A DNA stretch of 64,000 nt from NCBI RefSeq assembly GCF_004361695.1, contig NZ_SNVW01000015.1:1-64000 (forward strand), in the 5' to 3' direction. Of this stretch, positions 9,369-18,492 are shown in pieces (position 1 is the first letter of the stretch; each line of letters begins with the position of its first letter). Below the pieces are notes generated by a model, which saw nothing but the letters and a program-made list of their open reading frames with translations, did not search any database and was not told the DNA's origin. Position numbers and translations under genes: made by a program. Origin of the DNA: Curtobacterium flaccumfaciens. Its GTDB lineage: Bacteria; Actinomycetota; Actinomycetes; Actinomycetales; Microbacteriaceae.

Positions 9369-10703
9369 ATGAACACCAGGCTCCGGCGCGGACTCAGCGC
9401 CCTCGCCATCGGCGTCACCGCCGCCATCGCCCTGGCGGCCTGCGCCTCCGGCGGCTCGTCGTCCGGCGGTTCCTCCGACGACATCGACAAGGCGCTGAAG
9501 GACGGTGGCACCCTGACCTACTGGTCGTGGACCCCGTCGGCCAAGGACCAGGTCGCCGCGTTCGAGAAGGCCTACCCCAAGGTGAAGGTCAAGCTCGTCA
9601 ACGCCGGCACCGGCGCCGACCAGTACACGAAGCTGCAGAACACGATCAAGGCCGGCTCGGGTGCCCCCGACGTCGCCCAGGTCGAGTACTACGCGCTCCC
9701 GCAGTTCGCCCTGTCCGACTCGCTCCTCGACCTGTCGTCGTACGGGTTCGGCGACCTGAAGGACAAGTTCGCGACGAGCACGTGGAACTCGGTCGACATG
9801 AACGGCAAGATCTACGGCCTGCCGCAGGACTCCGGCCCCATGGCGCTGTTCTACAACAAGACGGTGTTCGACAAGCACGACATCGCCGTGCCGAAGACGT
9901 GGGACGAGTACGTCGCCGCGGCGAAGAAGCTGCACGACGCCGACCCGAACGCGTACATCACCGCCGACTCCGGCGACGCGGGCTTCACCACGAGCATGAT
10001 CGCCCAGGCCGGTGGCACCCCCTTCACCACGAAGGGCGACAAGGTCACCATCAACCTGCAGGACGCCGGCACCAAGAAGTGGACGAGCACCTGGAACGAG
10101 CTCGTCGAGCAGGGCCTGCTGTCGAAGACCGTCGGCTGGAGCGACGACTGGTACAAGCAGCTCGGCAACGGCCAGATCGCCACGCTGATCACCGGCGCCT
10201 GGATGCCCGGCAACCTCGAGGCGAGCGTCGCCGACGCGTCCGGTGACTGGCGCGTCGCCCCGATGCCGACCTACGACGGCAGCGCCGCGCAGACCGCCAA
10301 CAACGGCGGCAGCGCCGAGGCCGTCCTGAAGCAGTCGAAGAACCCGGCCCTCGCCGCGGGCTTCCTCAAGTGGCTGAACTCCTCGAAGGAGTCGACCGGT
10401 GTCTTCATGAAGTCCGGCGGGTTCCCGTCGACGACGGCCGACCTCGACTCGTCGGCGTTCCTCGACGAGAAGCCGGAGTACTTCGGCGGCCAGCAGATCA
10501 ACAAGGTGCTCGTCGACGCGTCGAAGTCCTCGGACAACGACTTCACCTACCTGCCGTACCAGGTGTACGCGAACAGCGTCTACGCGGACACGGTCGGGCA
10601 GTCCTACGAGAACGGCACCTCGCTCGAGGGCGGTCTCGAGGCCTGGCAGAAGGCCCTCGCCAAGTACGGCAAGGACCAGGGCTTCACGGTCTCGACCAAG
10701 TAG
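9369..10703 (+). CDS. Sugar-binding lipoprotein of the beta-galactoside importer
   Basis: Solute-binding protein, 444 residues, with a Sec signal (MNTRLRRGLSALAIG...) and a lipobox whose Cys is residue 25 (LAAC). A short Gly/Ser linker precedes the SBP family 1 domain (LTYWSWTPSAKDQVAAFEKAYP, then ALFYNKTVFDKHDI). The ATG at 9369 has a GAAAGG ribosome-binding site; an in-frame ATG 15 nt earlier is less well placed. It delivers substrate to the two upstream permeases. Confidence 0.92.
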   Translation: MNTRLRRGLSALAIGVTAAIALAACASGGSSSGGSSDDIDKALKDGGTLTYWSWTPSAKDQVAAFEKAYPKVKVKLVNAGTGADQYTKLQNTIKAGSGAPDVAQVEYYALPQFALSDSLLDLSSYGFGDLKDKFATSTWNSVDMNGKIYGLPQDSGPMALFYNKTVFDKHDIAVPKTWDEYVAAAKKLHDADPNAYITADSGDAGFTTSMIAQAGGTPFTTKGDKVTINLQDAGTKKWTSTWNELVEQGLLSKTVGWSDDWYKQLGNGQIATLITGAWMPGNLEASVADASGDWRVAPMPTYDGSAAQTANNGGSAEAVLKQSKNPALAAGFLKWLNSSKESTGVFMKSGGFPSTTADLDSSAFLDEKPEYFGGQQINKVLVDASKSSDNDFTYLPYQVYANSVYADTVGQSYENGTSLEGGLEAWQKALAKYGKDQGFTVSTK

Positions 10704-10720
10704 GCAACCCACCCCGCTGC

Positions 10721-10750
10721 GGGGCCGTGCGGACACGTCCGCATGGCCCC
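10721..10750 (+). terminator. Hairpin between binding-protein and GH35 genes
   Basis: GGGGCCGTGCGGA pairs with TCCGCATGGCCCC around CACG, with one mismatch. There is no T-tract. It lies 17 nt after the binding-protein stop and may act as a partial terminator or as a processing point before the glycosidase. Confidence 0.6.
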
Positions 10751-10791
10751 GCTCCACGCCCGGCCGCGGCCGGCCATGAGAGAGTCACACC

Positions 10792-12621
10792 ATGCGATTC
10801 GCCATCGGCGACACCGACTTCCTGCTCGACGGCGAGCCGCACCGGGTCCTGTCCGGCGCGATCCACTACTTCCGCGTCCACCCCGACCTGTGGGCGGACC
10901 GGATCCGCAAGGCGAAGCTGATGGGGCTCAACACCATCGAGACGTACGTCGCGTGGAACGCGCACGCCCCGTCGCCCGGCGTCTTCGACCTGACCGGCGG
11001 GCTCGACCTCGGCCGGTTCCTCGACCTCGTCGCCGCGGAGGGCATGCACGCCATCGTCCGTCCCGGCCCGTACATCTGTGCCGAGTGGACCAACGGCGGG
11101 CTGCCGTACTGGCTCTTCGCGGACGGCACGGTCGGCGTCCGACGCGACGAGCCGCAGTTCCTCGCAGCAGTCTCCTCGTACTTGCAGGCGTTGGCGCCGG
11201 TGCTCGTCCCGCGGCAGATCGACCAGGGCGGACCCATCGTGCTGGTGCAGGTCGAGAACGAGTACGGCGCGTACGGCTCCGACCCCGTCTACCTGACGAA
11301 GCTCGAGCGGATGCACCGCGACATCGGGCTCACCGTCCCCTTCACCAGCGTCGACCAGCCGATGGGCACGATGCTCGAGGACGGTTCGCTGCCGTCGCTG
11401 CACAAGACCGGCTCGTTCGGATCCCGCTCGGTGTCGCGCCTGGAACGACTCCGTCAGGCGCAGCCGACCGGGCCGCTGATGTGCTCGGAGTTCTGGGACG
11501 GCTGGTTCGACAGCTGGGGCGAGCACCACCACACCACGCCGGCCGCCGCCTCGGCGTCGGACCTCGACGACCTGCTCGCCGCGGGCGGCTCGGTCAACAT
11601 CTACATGTTCCACGGCGGCACGAACTTCGGCTTCACGAACGGTGCGAATGACAAGGGCGTGTACCGGCCGATCTCGACGTCGTACGACTACGACGCACCC
11701 CTCGACGAGGCCGGCCGGCCGACGTCGAAGTTCCACGCGTTCCGCTCGGTGATCGAGCGCTACGCGCCCGTGCCGCCGCTGCCGTCGTCGATGGAACCCG
11801 GTGGATCGGGTCGCCTCGGTCCCGTGGTCGGGTCCGGCGACGGCCTGGAGGCGCGGGTCGCCCCCGCCACGGACCTCGCCGTCCGCCTCGACCGCGTCGC
11901 GTCGCTCCGGTCCCTGCTGCCCGCGCTCAGCGACTGGTCGACGCACGACACCCCGCCGACGTTCGACGCCCTCGGAGCCGCCTCCGGCTTCGTGCTGTAC
12001 CGCGCCGAGGTCGATCTGCCCACCGGCGGCGTCCTGACCGTCGGGGAAGAGGTCCGCGACCGCGCGATCGTCAGCGTCGACGGCACCGTCGTCGGCGTTC
12101 TCGAACGCGAACACCACGACCGAGCCATCGCGCTGCCGCCCGTCACCGGCACGCTCGAGCTCCTCGTCGAGGACCAGGGCCGGGTCGACTACGGCCCCCG
12201 CATCGGCGAACCGAAGGGCCTCATCGGGGGAGTGGCCGTCGACGGTGTCCCGCTCGCCCGATGGACCGCGTCACCGCTCGCGCTCGACCCGCTCGCACCC
12301 GCCGCCCTCGCGGTCCTGGCCGCGATCGAACCGACGGACGGCGACGTGCTCGCCGGGCCGACGTTCGCCACGGGGACGTTCGACCTCGCCGCTGCCGACG
12401 ACCGCTACCTGTCCCTCGACGGGTTCCGGAAGGGCGTCGCCTGGGTGAACGGGTTCTGCCTCGGCCGGTACTGGTCCCGCGGCCCGCAGTCGACGCTCGC
12501 GATCCCCGGGCCCGTGCTGCGCGAGGGCCGCAACGAGCTCGTCGTGCTCGAGCTGCACGCGGCGGCGTCCCGCACGGCGTGCCTGCTGCGCGAGCCGGAG
12601 CTCGGCCACACCGAGGCCTGA
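10792..12621 (+). CDS. Beta-galactosidase, GH35
   Basis: Retaining glycosidase, 609 residues, acting on beta-D-galactosides such as galactan-derived oligosaccharides. The acid/base is E157 in VENEYGAYG and the nucleophile E233 in CSEFWDGW; SGAIHYFRVHPDLW and the GGTNFGFTNGAN loop are family hallmarks. C-terminal jelly-roll domains follow (WVNGFCLGRYW). There is no signal peptide, so it is cytoplasmic. The frame contains an unpaired GGCCTGGAGGCGCG word at about residues 351-355, near the junction after the barrel. It is the last gene of the LacI-linked importer operon. Confidence 0.95.
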   Translation: MRFAIGDTDFLLDGEPHRVLSGAIHYFRVHPDLWADRIRKAKLMGLNTIETYVAWNAHAPSPGVFDLTGGLDLGRFLDLVAAEGMHAIVRPGPYICAEWTNGGLPYWLFADGTVGVRRDEPQFLAAVSSYLQALAPVLVPRQIDQGGPIVLVQVENEYGAYGSDPVYLTKLERMHRDIGLTVPFTSVDQPMGTMLEDGSLPSLHKTGSFGSRSVSRLERLRQAQPTGPLMCSEFWDGWFDSWGEHHHTTPAAASASDLDDLLAAGGSVNIYMFHGGTNFGFTNGANDKGVYRPISTSYDYDAPLDEAGRPTSKFHAFRSVIERYAPVPPLPSSMEPGGSGRLGPVVGSGDGLEARVAPATDLAVRLDRVASLRSLLPALSDWSTHDTPPTFDALGAASGFVLYRAEVDLPTGGVLTVGEEVRDRAIVSVDGTVVGVLEREHHDRAIALPPVTGTLELLVEDQGRVDYGPRIGEPKGLIGGVAVDGVPLARWTASPLALDPLAPAALAVLAAIEPTDGDVLAGPTFATGTFDLAAADDRYLSLDGFRKGVAWVNGFCLGRYWSRGPQSTLAIPGPVLREGRNELVVLELHAAASRTACLLREPELGHTEA

Positions 12622-12664
12622 CGCGCGGGCGGGAGCCCGGCGGGCGGCGTGGGCGTGGTGGGTC

Positions 12665-12730
12665 GAATCGCGCGTAGGAGGACGAATCGCGCGTAGGAGG
12701 TCGGAACTTCCTGCCTCCTACGCGCGATTC
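12665..12730. terminator. Convergent-gene hairpin built on GAATCGCGCGTAGGAGG
   Basis: Two direct copies (12665-12681 and 12684-12700) are followed by one inverted copy (12714-12730), so either upstream copy can pair with the 17-nt downstream arm. Located between the GH35 gene and a minus-strand gene, it would work as a bidirectional terminator. Confidence 0.75.
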
Positions 12731-12764
12731 CGCTTCCGATTGCGGGCGCGATGGGACGTTTCAG

Positions 12765-13076
12765 TCAGTCGGCGGCGGCGGCGTCGAGGGCGTCGAGGTC
12801 CGTCAGGGCCCGCCGGGCATCGGCGACGCGCTCGGCCTCCGGGCGCTCCCACCACTCCGGTCCGCGTTCGCCGAGGCCGTGCTTCGCCAGGCCGTTCCGG
12901 TGCCGCGCTGCCGCCAGTGCCTCGTCGTCGCCCGTCTGCTTCGCCTGCTTGACCGCGTTCCGACCCCGGCCGAGGTGCGACCGGAGGGCCGCGGCCACGT
13001 CCTCCGGCAACGCCGGGTCGGTCCGTCGCCAGCGTCGGCCGTCGACGACGAAGAAGTGGTCGTCCGGCTCGCTCAT
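12765..13076 (-). CDS. Small conserved hypothetical protein
   Basis: 103 residues starting MSEPDDHFFVVDGRRWRRTDP. It is helical and charged with no membrane segment; GLGERGPEWWERP and the basic stretch RSHLGRGRNAVKQAKQ stand out. Proteins of this kind are common as singletons in Actinobacteria, but I know no demonstrated function. I chose the ATG at the end of a long open frame because the upstream part overlaps the TetR gene in another frame. Confidence 0.7.
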   Translation of the reverse strand: MSEPDDHFFVVDGRRWRRTDPALPEDVAAALRSHLGRGRNAVKQAKQTGDDEALAAARHRNGLAKHGLGERGPEWWERPEAERVADARRALTDLDALDAAAAD

Positions 13077-13135
13077 GTTCCGAGTCTGCACCGTCGGCGG
13101 CTCGTCGCGGACCACCTGCCGTCGTGCCGGATCCG

Positions 13136-13789
13136 CTACGCCTTCTGTCGTGACGGTCGGAGCCGCTCGGCCATCGCACGGCGGACCTGGTCGCCACGCA
13201 ACGGCCGGCCGGACAGTGCGTCTCGGGGCAGGTCCGGCGCCCGGAACCCGTCCAGCACCAGGTCGAGCCACCGCCGGTACGCCGTCGGTGCGACGGAGCC
13301 GAATGTCCTGATCGTCTCCGCGATCGACAGCTGCAGCAGGGCGACGTCGGGCAGCGCGGCGTCGGCGCGGATGACCCCGGCGCGCTGCCCCGCGGCGACG
13401 AGGGCGTCGACCCCGTCCTGCACGGCAATGCGGAGCCGCAGCAGCTCGGGCGCATCGCGGTAGTCCGTCGTCATCAGCTCGCTGAAGCCCGTGCGTCGGG
13501 CCTCGATCGCCGCGGTCTCCCGGACGAACGTCGCGAAGGCCGCCCACGGGTCCGACGCGGACAGCGCGCGGCACCGCTCGACGAGGTCCAGCACCTCCTG
13601 CATCGGCTCGGTGAGCACCGCCTCCCACAGGGCGGCTCGCGTCGGGAAGTGCCGGTAGAGGGTCGCGTTGCCGAGTCCGGCCGCGACCGCGATCGGTTCG
13701 AGGGGAGCCTGGAGGCCGTGGTCGGTGAACGCGGTCCGGGCCGCGTCGACGAGGGCCTGACGGTTGCGAGCAACGTCCCGACGGATCAT
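13136..13789 (-). CDS. TetR-family regulator
   Basis: 217-residue repressor. The helix-turn-helix is at residues 20-45 (LEPIAVAAGLGNATLYRHFPTR) and is followed by a helical ligand-binding domain. It is divergent from a DoxX-like membrane protein across a 93-bp gap containing a perfect 8-bp-arm inverted repeat (13841-13864), so it probably controls that gene and itself. The ligand is unknown. Confidence 0.9.
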   Translation of the reverse strand: MIRRDVARNRQALVDAARTAFTDHGLQAPLEPIAVAAGLGNATLYRHFPTRAALWEAVLTEPMQEVLDLVERCRALSASDPWAAFATFVRETAAIEARRTGFSELMTTDYRDAPELLRLRIAVQDGVDALVAAGQRAGVIRADAALPDVALLQLSIAETIRTFGSVAPTAYRRWLDLVLDGFRAPDLPRDALSGRPLRGDQVRRAMAERLRPSRQKA

Positions 13790-13840
13790 GCGCCGAGCCT
13801 AGATCGCGCGGCCGGGAATACGGGGAGTGCTGTCCGGATT

Positions 13841-13864
13841 GAAACGGAGACCACCATCCGTTTC
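13841..13864. promoter_or_regulatory. Candidate TetR operator
   Basis: GAAACGGA, an 8-nt spacer, then TCCGTTTC: a perfect inverted repeat in the middle of the TetR/DoxX divergent gap, 19 bp upstream of the DoxX start. Size and spacing suit a TetR dimer. Confidence 0.65.
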
Positions 13865-13882
13865 GAACACACCGGAGCCCCC

Positions 13883-14230
13883 GTGCACATCGCAGCAGTC
13901 GTCCTCTCGCTCCTCCTCGCCGTCGCCACGCTGGGCTCCGGCGTGATGAAGCTCGTCCGCAACCCGAAGATCGTCGCCTCGATGGAAGCGGTGCACGTCA
14001 GCCCCGCGCAGATGATCGTCCTCGGTCTGCTCGAGGTCGCCGCCGCGGCCGGACTCGTCATCGGCCTGTGGTGGGCACCGCTCGCCATCGCCGCGGCCAT
14101 CGGTGCCGTGGTCTACTTCGCCGGCGCCGTCGTGGCGCACCTGCGGGCCCGCGACCGTGACCTGCAGGGCGCAGCGGTGCTCCTTGTGCTGGCGGTCGCG
14201 ACGCTCGTCGTGCTGCTCCTCGCCCGGTAG
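13883..14230 (+). CDS. DoxX-like membrane protein
   Basis: 115-residue integral membrane protein with four hydrophobic segments, starting with GTG (VHIAAVVLSLLLAVATLGSGVMKL). The short loop containing RNPK after the first span and the late basic loop HLRARDRDL fit the DoxX/DoxX-like fold. The role is not established. It is probably under control of the divergent TetR gene. A longer open frame upstream would overlap the TetR gene and its operator, so I reject it. Confidence 0.8.
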   Translation: MHIAAVVLSLLLAVATLGSGVMKLVRNPKIVASMEAVHVSPAQMIVLGLLEVAAAAGLVIGLWWAPLAIAAAIGAVVYFAGAVVAHLRARDRDLQGAAVLLVLAVATLVVLLLAR

Positions 14231-14236
14231 CGCCGT

Positions 14237-14259
14237 CCCGGGCCCGGGCCCGGGCCCGG
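14237..14259. repeat. GGGCCC tandem palindrome
   Basis: Nearly four uninterrupted copies of the 6-bp unit CCCGGG/GGGCCC lie just past the DoxX stop. Being self-complementary, it can fold as a GC-only hairpin between the convergent DoxX and reductase genes. Confidence 0.7.
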
Positions 14260-14303
14260 TCGTGCCGTTCCACGCCGGGCCGCGCAGCCCCGCGCTCGGT
14301 CGT

Positions 14304-15401
14304 TCAGGGGACGAGGCGGTCGGCGCGGTACCGGTCGAACAGGTCCGTGAAGGACCGCTCGGTCCGCCGGAACCCGGTGAAGCCGGCCTCGCGGCTCTTC
14401 CCCATGTCGGTCACGACCTCCATCGCGCGGCCGAGGTCGGCGTCGGTGTGCCACCACGAGGCGAGCCGGCCGATGTCCGATTCGACGAGCCCGTGCCGCT
14501 CGGCGATCGCGGGCCACGCGGACTCGTACGGCGCCATCTGCTCCTCGAGGGGCCGGGGACGGTCCTGGTAGCCGACGACGCGTGCCGGGTCCACCCCGAG
14601 GTGCGCGGCCAGTCGCGGCCACATCCACCGCCAGCGGAAGACGTCGCCGTTCACGATGTTGAAGGGCTCGTCGGCGCCCTCCGGGGACGTCGCCGCCCAG
14701 ACCATGTGCTCGGCGAGCAGTCCGGCGTCGGTCATGTCGGTCAGGCCGTTCCACTGCGCCCCGCTGCCCGGGAACACGAAGTCGAGGCCGAGCTCCTTCG
14801 CCAGTGTCGCCTGCACCGCGATCGTCAGCCCCATGTTCATGGCGTTGCCGACGGCGTGGCCGATGACGGTGTGCGAGCGGTGCACCGACCAGGTGAACCC
14901 CTGTCGCTCGGCGGCGGCGAAGAGCTCGTCCTCCTGCGCGTAGTAGAAGTTCGGGGTGTCGAGGCGCGGCTCCTCCTCGTGGAACGGGGTGTCCGGCATC
15001 TCGCCGGCGGCGTAGGCCTCGAACGGGCCGAGGTAGTGCTTGAGGCCGGTGACGAGTGCCACGTGCGCGAGCGGTGCGTGCCCGAGGGCCGCGAGCAGGT
15101 CGCGGACCATGCCCCCGTTGACGCGGATGTTCTCGGCCTCGGTCTCCTGCCGCTGCCACGCGGTGAAGAACACGTGTGTGGGCCGTTCGTCGGCGAGGGC
15201 AGTCGACAGGCTCTCCGGGTCGCGGAGGTCGGCCGCCACCGTGCGGACGCCGTCACGGGCGAGCGGTCGACGCGAGAGCGCGGTCACCTGCCACCCGTCG
15301 CCGAGCAGGCGGTCGACCAGAGCCGACCCGGTGATGCCGCTGGCGCCCACGACGAGCGCGTGACGGTCGGTGGACTGCGTGGTGGTGTCGTCGAGAGTCA
15401 T
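14304..15401 (-). CDS. PRISE-type SDR (progesterone 5-beta-reductase / iridoid-synthase-like)
   Basis: NAD(P)H-dependent reductase, 365 residues. The Rossmann motif is G19-A-S-G22-I-T-G25. The atypical SDR catalytic pair of the PRISE group appears as K121 in GLKHYLGP and a Tyr of NFYYAQED (151-158). Known members reduce activated C=C bonds of enones. I start at MTLDD, 6 nt after GGGGAA; an ATG 15 nt upstream is less likely. It stands alone between convergent and divergent neighbours, so the substrate is unknown. Confidence 0.85.
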   Translation of the reverse strand: MTLDDTTTQSTDRHALVVGASGITGSALVDRLLGDGWQVTALSRRPLARDGVRTVAADLRDPESLSTALADERPTHVFFTAWQRQETEAENIRVNGGMVRDLLAALGHAPLAHVALVTGLKHYLGPFEAYAAGEMPDTPFHEEEPRLDTPNFYYAQEDELFAAAERQGFTWSVHRSHTVIGHAVGNAMNMGLTIAVQATLAKELGLDFVFPGSGAQWNGLTDMTDAGLLAEHMVWAATSPEGADEPFNIVNGDVFRWRWMWPRLAAHLGVDPARVVGYQDRPRPLEEQMAPYESAWPAIAERHGLVESDIGRLASWWHTDADLGRAMEVVTDMGKSREAGFTGFRRTERSFTDLFDRYRADRLVP

Positions 15402-15438
15402 CGGGTTCCCCAACACATGTCGTCTCGCCGGTGTTCCC

Positions 15439-15837
15439 TCACCGCGGTCGGCGGATGCGGATCGGCCCCTTGGCCGTGGACGGGTCGACGACCGAGCCGT
15501 GCTGCGTGATCTCGACCTCGCCCCGAGCGACCATCCGCCGTGCCGCCCGACGTGCCGGCTCCATCAGTGGCCGCCAGTCGTCCGGGTCGAGGGAGCGAGC
15601 GACGTCGGACGGGCAGATGCTCGACGTCCGGGCACGGGCGGCCAGCAGCTCGTCGATCCGCTGTTCGAGCGCGCGGTCGGTCTCGTCGACGCCGTGCTTG
15701 CGGCACGCGCCGGAGCACCACTTCGCCTCGGGCGCTGCCGTGGCGGGCATCCGGCGTCCGCACGAGGCGCAGGTGCGTTCCGCGTGCGCCGACTCCGACG
15801 CCGTGGCGTCCGCTTCCGTCCTGATCGCGCGTCCCAT
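15439..15837 (-). CDS. DUF2256/DUF3253-like zinc-ribbon protein
   Basis: 132 residues. The N-terminal half has paired cysteines (CASCGRRM ... KWCSGACRKHG), a likely zinc ribbon. The C-terminal half looks like a winged-helix DUF3253 domain (ICPSDVARSLDPDDWRPLMEPARRAARRMV) ending in basic residues. The function is unknown; nucleic-acid binding is plausible from the fold. It is divergent from the GH13 gene. Confidence 0.8.
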   Translation of the reverse strand: MGRAIRTEADATASESAHAERTCASCGRRMPATAAPEAKWCSGACRKHGVDETDRALEQRIDELLAARARTSSICPSDVARSLDPDDWRPLMEPARRAARRMVARGEVEITQHGSVVDPSTAKGPIRIRRPR

Positions 15838-15903
15838 CGCCCCATCCTCGTCCCACGCCGCCCGCGAGCACACAGCCCAGGTACGGCTGGCAGCATCGCA
15901 GTG

Positions 15904-17241
15904 GTGAACCCCGACACCGAACCCGTCCGTCCGACCGAACCCGCCTGGGTCGAGCACGTGCTGTGGTGGCACGTGTACCCGCTCGGCTTCGTCGGCGCCG
16001 AGGTCCGGCCGGAGACCGCGGTGGCGGACAGCCCCGTCGAGCACCGGCTGGACCGGATCGCCGGGTGGCTCGACCACGTCGTCGACCTCGGGCTGAACGG
16101 GCTGCTGCTCGGCCCGGTGTTCGCGAGCTCCACGCACGGCTACGACACCGTCGACCACTTCCGGATCGACCCCCGGCTCGGTGACGACGACGACTTCGAC
16201 CGGCTGGTGGCGGCCGCGCACGGGCGGGGCGTCCGGGTCCTGCTCGACGGGGTCTTCAACCACGTGGGTCGGGAGCACCCGGCGTTCCGGGCGCTCGAGG
16301 CCGACGGGCCGGGTGCGGCGACCGCCGACCTGTTCGCGGTGGACTGGGACGGGTGGCGGCCCGGTGCGCCGGTGCGCGTCCGGGACTTCGAGGGCCACGA
16401 CATCCTCGTCGCGCTCGACCACGGCAGCTGCGCGACCGAGGACCTCGTCGTCGAGGTCATGACGCACTGGCTTGGACGCGGTGTCGACGGGTGGCGCCTC
16501 GACGCGGCCTACGCCGTCCCGCCGGAGTTCTGGGCACGCGTGCTGCCGCGCGTCCGTGAGCGGTTCCCGGACGCCTGGTTCAGCGGGGAGGTGATCCACG
16601 GCGACGCGGCCGCGATCGTCCGCGCCTCGACGATGGACTCGACGACGCAGTACGAGCTGTGGCAGGGGATCTGGCACGGCATCGCGGACACGAACTGCCA
16701 CGAGCTGGCGCACGCGATCGAGCGGCACGACGCCCTGCTCGAGACCTTCGTGCCGAGCACCTTCGTCGGCAACCACGACGTCACCCGGATCGCGAGTGCG
16801 GTGGGGGAGCGCTTCGCGCCGCACGCCGCCGCGGTCCTGTTCACGGTCGCGGGGACGCCGAGCGTCTACGCCGGCGACGAGTTCGGCTGGACCGCGGTCA
16901 AGGAGGAGCGCCTCGGCGGCGACGACGCCGTGCGCCCGGAGTTCCCCGACGCCCCGCCGGCTCCGACGGCGATCACGCACGACCACGAGGCGCTCATCGC
17001 GCTCCGCCGGCGGAACCCCTGGCTGCACCGGGCGCACACCGACGTCGTGCACCTGTCGAACACGGCGATCGTCCTGCGGACCGCGACGGCGGACGCCGCC
17101 GTGGTGACCGCCCTGAACCTGGCGGCCGATCCCGTCGACCTGCCCGCGGCCGACGCGACGCGCGTGGAGGCGGGCGGGGCGGATGTCGGGGACGGGACCG
17201 TGCGCCTCCAGGCCGGGGGTTGGGCCGTCCTGTCCCGCTGA
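15904..17241 (+). CDS. Alpha-amylase family glycosidase, GH13
   Basis: 446-residue TIM-barrel glycosidase. The GH13 regions are complete: region I DGVFNHVG (D115), nucleophile D200 in GWRLDAAY, acid/base E229 in FSGEVIH and D292 in VGNHDVTR. There is no signal peptide. The compact size and HGYDTVDHFRIDPRLG loop suggest a cytoplasmic maltodextrin or alpha-glucoside enzyme; I cannot fix the substrate. The start is one of two adjacent GTG codons (15901 or 15904) with a weak ribosome-binding site. The last codons include a half CTGGAGGCGCA word (VRLQAGG). Confidence 0.9.
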   Translation: MNPDTEPVRPTEPAWVEHVLWWHVYPLGFVGAEVRPETAVADSPVEHRLDRIAGWLDHVVDLGLNGLLLGPVFASSTHGYDTVDHFRIDPRLGDDDDFDRLVAAAHGRGVRVLLDGVFNHVGREHPAFRALEADGPGAATADLFAVDWDGWRPGAPVRVRDFEGHDILVALDHGSCATEDLVVEVMTHWLGRGVDGWRLDAAYAVPPEFWARVLPRVRERFPDAWFSGEVIHGDAAAIVRASTMDSTTQYELWQGIWHGIADTNCHELAHAIERHDALLETFVPSTFVGNHDVTRIASAVGERFAPHAAAVLFTVAGTPSVYAGDEFGWTAVKEERLGGDDAVRPEFPDAPPAPTAITHDHEALIALRRRNPWLHRAHTDVVHLSNTAIVLRTATADAAVVTALNLAADPVDLPAADATRVEAGGADVGDGTVRLQAGGWAVLSR

Positions 17242-17249
17242 AACGCGAA

Positions 17250-17290
17250 AGCGACAGAAGTGCGCGGAACTTCCGCGCACTTCTGTCGCT
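17250..17290. terminator. Perfect 19-bp-stem bidirectional hairpin
   Basis: Arms 17250-17268 and 17272-17290 are exact complements around a 3-nt loop. The outer part is the same AGCGACAGA word that builds the repeat block at 5418-5686. It lies between the convergent GH13 and mmsB genes. Confidence 0.85.
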
Positions 17291-17310
17291 GTGGTGGAGG
17301 TGTCGAACGC

Positions 17311-18492
17311 CTACTTGCGCGCGGACGCCGCCCGACGCTTGTTGAACACGTCGAACGCGACGGCGGCGAGCAGCACCAGGCCCTTGATCAGGGACTGGTA
17401 CTCGGTGCCGATGCCGAGGATCGACATGCCGTTGTTCAGGATGCCGATGATGAGACCACCGACGATGGCTCCCGGCACGGTGCCGATGCCGCCGGTGACC
17501 GCCGCGCCACCGATGAACACGGCCGCGATGGCGTCGAGCTCGAAGCCGTTGCCCGCACCCGGTGCGGCCAGGTTGAGCTGCCCGGTGAAGACCACGCCGG
17601 CGAGTGCCGAGATGACGCCCATGTTGACGAACAGCAGGAACGTGACCCGCTTGGTCTTGACGCCGGAGAGCTGCGCCGCGAGGGCGTTGCCGCCGATCGC
17701 GTAGATGTGGCGACCGAAGACCGCGCTGCGCATGACGACCGAGTAGATCACCACGAGGGCCCCCAGGACGACGAGCACGATCGGGGTGCCGTTGTAGCTG
17801 GCGAGCAGGAGGGCCACGTAGATCACGAGCGCGACGGTGAACGCGAGCTTCGTGATGAACCAGGCGAACGGCTCGCTCTCGAGCTGGTACTTCCGACGCG
17901 TCGCGCGACCGCGGAACGCCGTGACCACCAGGACGGCGGCGGCCGCGAAGCCGAGGATCATCGTGAGCGGCTCGTACCCGGTGGTGCCGAACGACGGCAG
18001 GAAGCCGGAGCCGAGCGACCGGAACCCGTCCGGGAAGGGCGAGATCTGCTGGTTGTGCAGGACGATCTGCGCCGCACCGCGGAACGCGAGCATGCCCGCG
18101 AGCGTGACGATGAACGCGGGGATCCCGAAGTAGGCGATCCAGAACCCCTGCCAGGCGCCGACGAGCCCGCCGACCACCAGGCAGAGCACGACCGCGATCG
18201 GCCACGGGATGTTCCACTGCGTGATCATCACGCCGGCCATGGCGCCGGTGAAGGCGACGACCGACCCGACGGACAGGTCGATGTGCCCGGCGATGATCAC
18301 CATGACCATGCCGATCGCCAGGATCAGGATGTAGCTGTTCTGGACGATCAGGTTCGAGACGTTGATCGGGGCGAGGGTGATGCCGTTCGTCGTCACCTGG
18401 AAGAAGAGGACGATGACGATCAGCGCGATGAACAGGCCGATCTGTCGGAGCTGCCCGGTGAGGTAGCCGGCGGCGGACTTAAGCGCGTTCAT
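17311..18492 (-). CDS. mmsB: Monosaccharide ABC transporter permease MmsB/GguB/XylH type
   Basis: Membrane permease of a CUT2 importer, 393 residues with about ten hydrophobic segments. The stretch [24 protein letters not shown] (about 62-85) and the late motif [24 protein letters not shown] are typical of the XylH/RbsC family. It overlaps the ATPase gene by 14 nt and is the last gene of the chvE-mmsA-mmsB operon. The likely substrates are L-arabinose, xylose or galactose; the shared operator favours arabinose. Confidence 0.93.
   Translation of the reverse strand: MNALKSAAGYLTGQLRQIGLFIALIVIVLFFQVTTNGITLAPINVSNLIVQNSYILILAIGMVMVIIAGHIDLSVGSVVAFTGAMAGVMITQWNIPWPIAVVLCLVVGGLVGAWQGFWIAYFGIPAFIVTLAGMLAFRGAAQIVLHNQQISPFPDGFRSLGSGFLPSFGTTGYEPLTMILGFAAAAVLVVTAFRGRATRRKYQLESEPFAWFITKLAFTVALVIYVALLLASYNGTPIVLVVLGALVVIYSVVMRSAVFGRHIYAIGGNALAAQLSGVKTKRVTFLLFVNMGVISALAGVVFTGQLNLAAPGAGNGFELDAIAAVFIGGAAVTGGIGTVPGAIVGGLIIGILNNGMSILGIGTEYQSLIKGLVLLAAVAFDVFNKRRAASARK

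Noticed and set aside
11843-11860. GGCCTGGAGGCGCGG within the GH35 gene
   Set aside because: Only one arm is present. It could be a relic of the palindrome family but coding constraint explains it equally well, so it is not listed as a repeat.
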